In this document: one piece after another, positions 63,047 to 64,000 of the stretch
Numbering within the stretch: the stretch's first letter is position 1
Layout: the number at the start of each line of letters is the position of its first letter
From: Mariniphaga sp.
GTDB lineage: Bacteria; Bacteroidota; Bacteroidia; Bacteroidales; Prolixibacteraceae
DNA: 64,000 bases
Reading direction: 5' to 3'
Assembly: GCA_025355585.1 (NCBI GenBank)
Contig: JANXZJ010000086.1
Location: 1 to 64,000 of the forward strand
Made by a program: the position numbers and the translations under genes
Notes under the pieces: generated by a model
What the model saw: the letters and a program-made list of their open reading frames with translations, nothing else
The model's database searches: none
Told to the model about the DNA's origin: nothing

Positions 63047-63817
63047 ATGAGATTCAAACTTAACCTTTCGCTGATTAACCGAAATCAAAATGTACTTCCT
63101 GTTAACTACCAGTACGAATTAAGCGCCTGGATCTACAAGGTGATCAATCAAAGTGATCCCGATTTTGCCGTCTGGCTGCACGACAAAGGATTTTCGGATG
63201 ATAAAAAGCAGTTCCGGCTGTTTACTTTCTCGAACTTAATTGTGCCGCAACGCGAGATCATCAAGGATCGGCTGATTATTAAATCAGATCAATTCGCGTT
63301 GATTATTTCCACATTACCCGAAGAGACCATCCAACACTTTGTAAGTGGTGTATTTCGCGACCGGGAGTTTTCGCTGGGTGACCGGATTTCGGATGCCCGG
63401 TTTCGGATTAACGCGATCGAAACGCTGCCAATTCCTGTTTTCGCCGACGAAATGTCATTCCGGTCACTTTCCCCGTTGTTTGTTTCCGGCAAGGTCGAAG
63501 GACATCAATATGCCCAGCATTTTTCGCCCGAATATGAAGGTTATCTTCAGCTGATGATCAATAATCTGAAGGCAAAACAGAAGGTATTCACGGGCAATGA
63601 ATCAGTATTCGATGTTAAGAATGCAGCATTTATACTTTTGAGTCCCGCCAAACAAAAAGGTATTACAATCAAGGCGGGAACACCGCAACAGACTAAACTG
63701 GTGGGATATCAATACAATTTTAAACTCAAAGCCGATGCAGCATTGCTGCGCATGGGTTACTATACCGGATTCGGAGAGAAGAACAGCATGGGTTTTGGTT
63801 GTTGCGCAACACTGTAA
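63047..63817 (+). CDS. cas6: CRISPR-associated endoribonuclease Cas6
   Basis: Cas6 cuts the CRISPR precursor RNA within each repeat to release guide RNAs, in type I and type III systems. The 256-residue protein has a double RNA-binding fold: the N-terminal part shows YQYELSAWIYKVI, a possible catalytic His at H45 (WLHDKGF) and FRLFTFSNL; the C-terminal glycine-rich loop is YYTGFGEKNSMGFGCC. It is complete, and is the first gene after the rhamnosidase operon. No other cas gene or repeat array is in the window, so the system type must be read from sequence to the right. Confidence 0.9.
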   Translation: MRFKLNLSLINRNQNVLPVNYQYELSAWIYKVINQSDPDFAVWLHDKGFSDDKKQFRLFTFSNLIVPQREIIKDRLIIKSDQFALIISTLPEETIQHFVSGVFRDREFSLGDRISDARFRINAIETLPIPVFADEMSFRSLSPLFVSGKVEGHQYAQHFSPEYEGYLQLMINNLKAKQKVFTGNESVFDVKNAAFILLSPAKQKGITIKAGTPQQTKLVGYQYNFKLKADAALLRMGYYTGFGEKNSMGFGCCATL

Positions 63818-63877
63818 ACGGACGACTTAAAAACCTCGAAGGTTATAACAGATAGAATAACTAAAAATAATAGGATT

Positions 63878-64000
63878 ATGGCATATCAATTTAAAATTCA
63901 ACTAATGAACGTGGCCAAACCACCCGTTTGGCGTCAAATCCAGGTTCCCGAAAAGTTTACTTTTTATAACCTGCACCAGTTGATACAGCTTGCTTTTGGA
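63878..64000 (+). CDS. pRiA4b ORF-3-like protein, partial (5' end only)
   Basis: The 41 codons to the window edge read like the N-terminus of the plasmid pRiA4b ORF-3 family (PF07929): MAYQFKIQLMNVAKPPVWRQ, then VPEKFTFYNLHQLIQLAFG. The Trp-Arg in PPVWR and the helix HQLIQLAF are the family hallmarks. The gene starts 60 bases after cas6 in the same direction, so the two may be co-transcribed. The family's function is unknown; it has been linked to mobile elements by name only. Confidence 0.8.
   Translation, partial: MAYQFKIQLMNVAKPPVWRQIQVPEKFTFYNLHQLIQLAFG

Overview
The window looks like chromosomal DNA of a member of the Bacteroidota, most plausibly a polysaccharide-degrading lineage near Bacteroidales/Marinilabiliales; this is an inference from gene content, with no rRNA to confirm it. 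The support is an LpxC-FabZ fusion, Bacteroidota-type promoters (TTTG, about 19-20 bases, TANNTTTG), a type IX secretion sorting domain, the Bacteroidota family DUF6427 behind purD, and a long-N-terminus IF2. Base composition is moderate to AT-rich and looks even throughout.

Layout. 1-9.7 kb: a response regulator/PAS/histidine kinase hybrid, a dGTPase-like dNTPase, a phosphate permease, a zinc metallopeptidase, an unknown protein, a Tat-exported sugar isomerase-like protein, purD and its membrane partner. 9.8-14.6 kb: a leftward operon for an HD phosphohydrolase, LpxD, LpxC-FabZ and LpxA (lipid A and fatty acid synthesis). 14.6-19.8 kb: the rightward rimP-nusA-infB operon, with a clear promoter, a leader hairpin and a strong terminator. 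19.9-33.9 kb: mostly single small genes (acetyltransferases, small membrane proteins, MarC, a serine hydrolase, an AlkD-like protein, DUF4153, VOC, SSS symporter, cupin, RlmF). This part also holds two adjacent minisatellites, a REP-like element and a decayed HEPN toxin beside an intact MNT antitoxin. 34-37.5 kb: an exported M6 protease with a type IX sorting tail, paired with an outer-membrane barrel.

37.5-40.2 kb, leftward: a truncated oligogalacturonate lyase-like gene, a GH88/GH105 unsaturated glucuronyl hydrolase, a truncated ECF sigma factor and two tRNA-Gln genes. 40.7-47.8 kb: a DUF2723 membrane glycosyltransferase-like protein, a NodB deacetylase, then a MarR regulator with a perfect palindrome over its promoter and a P-type cation ATPase. 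48-62.5 kb: a rightward carbohydrate cluster made of GH9, a FISUMP lipoprotein broken by one stop codon, a secreted protein of unknown family, GH106, a six-hairpin glycosidase-like protein and a second GH106. No SusC/SusD pair lies in the window. The enzyme set points to rhamnose-rich pectic polymers (rhamnogalacturonan), with GH9 acting on beta-glucan. 63-64 kb: a complete cas6 followed by the first 41 codons of a pRiA4b ORF-3-like gene; no CRISPR array or other cas gene is in view.

The most unusual points are the decay of accessory genes next to intact partners (HEPN/MNT, sigma factor, lyase, FISUMP), the two minisatellites, the MarR/ATPase switch, the two unclassified secreted proteins in the rhamnosidase cluster, and Cas6 beside a pRiA4b ORF-3 protein at the right edge.
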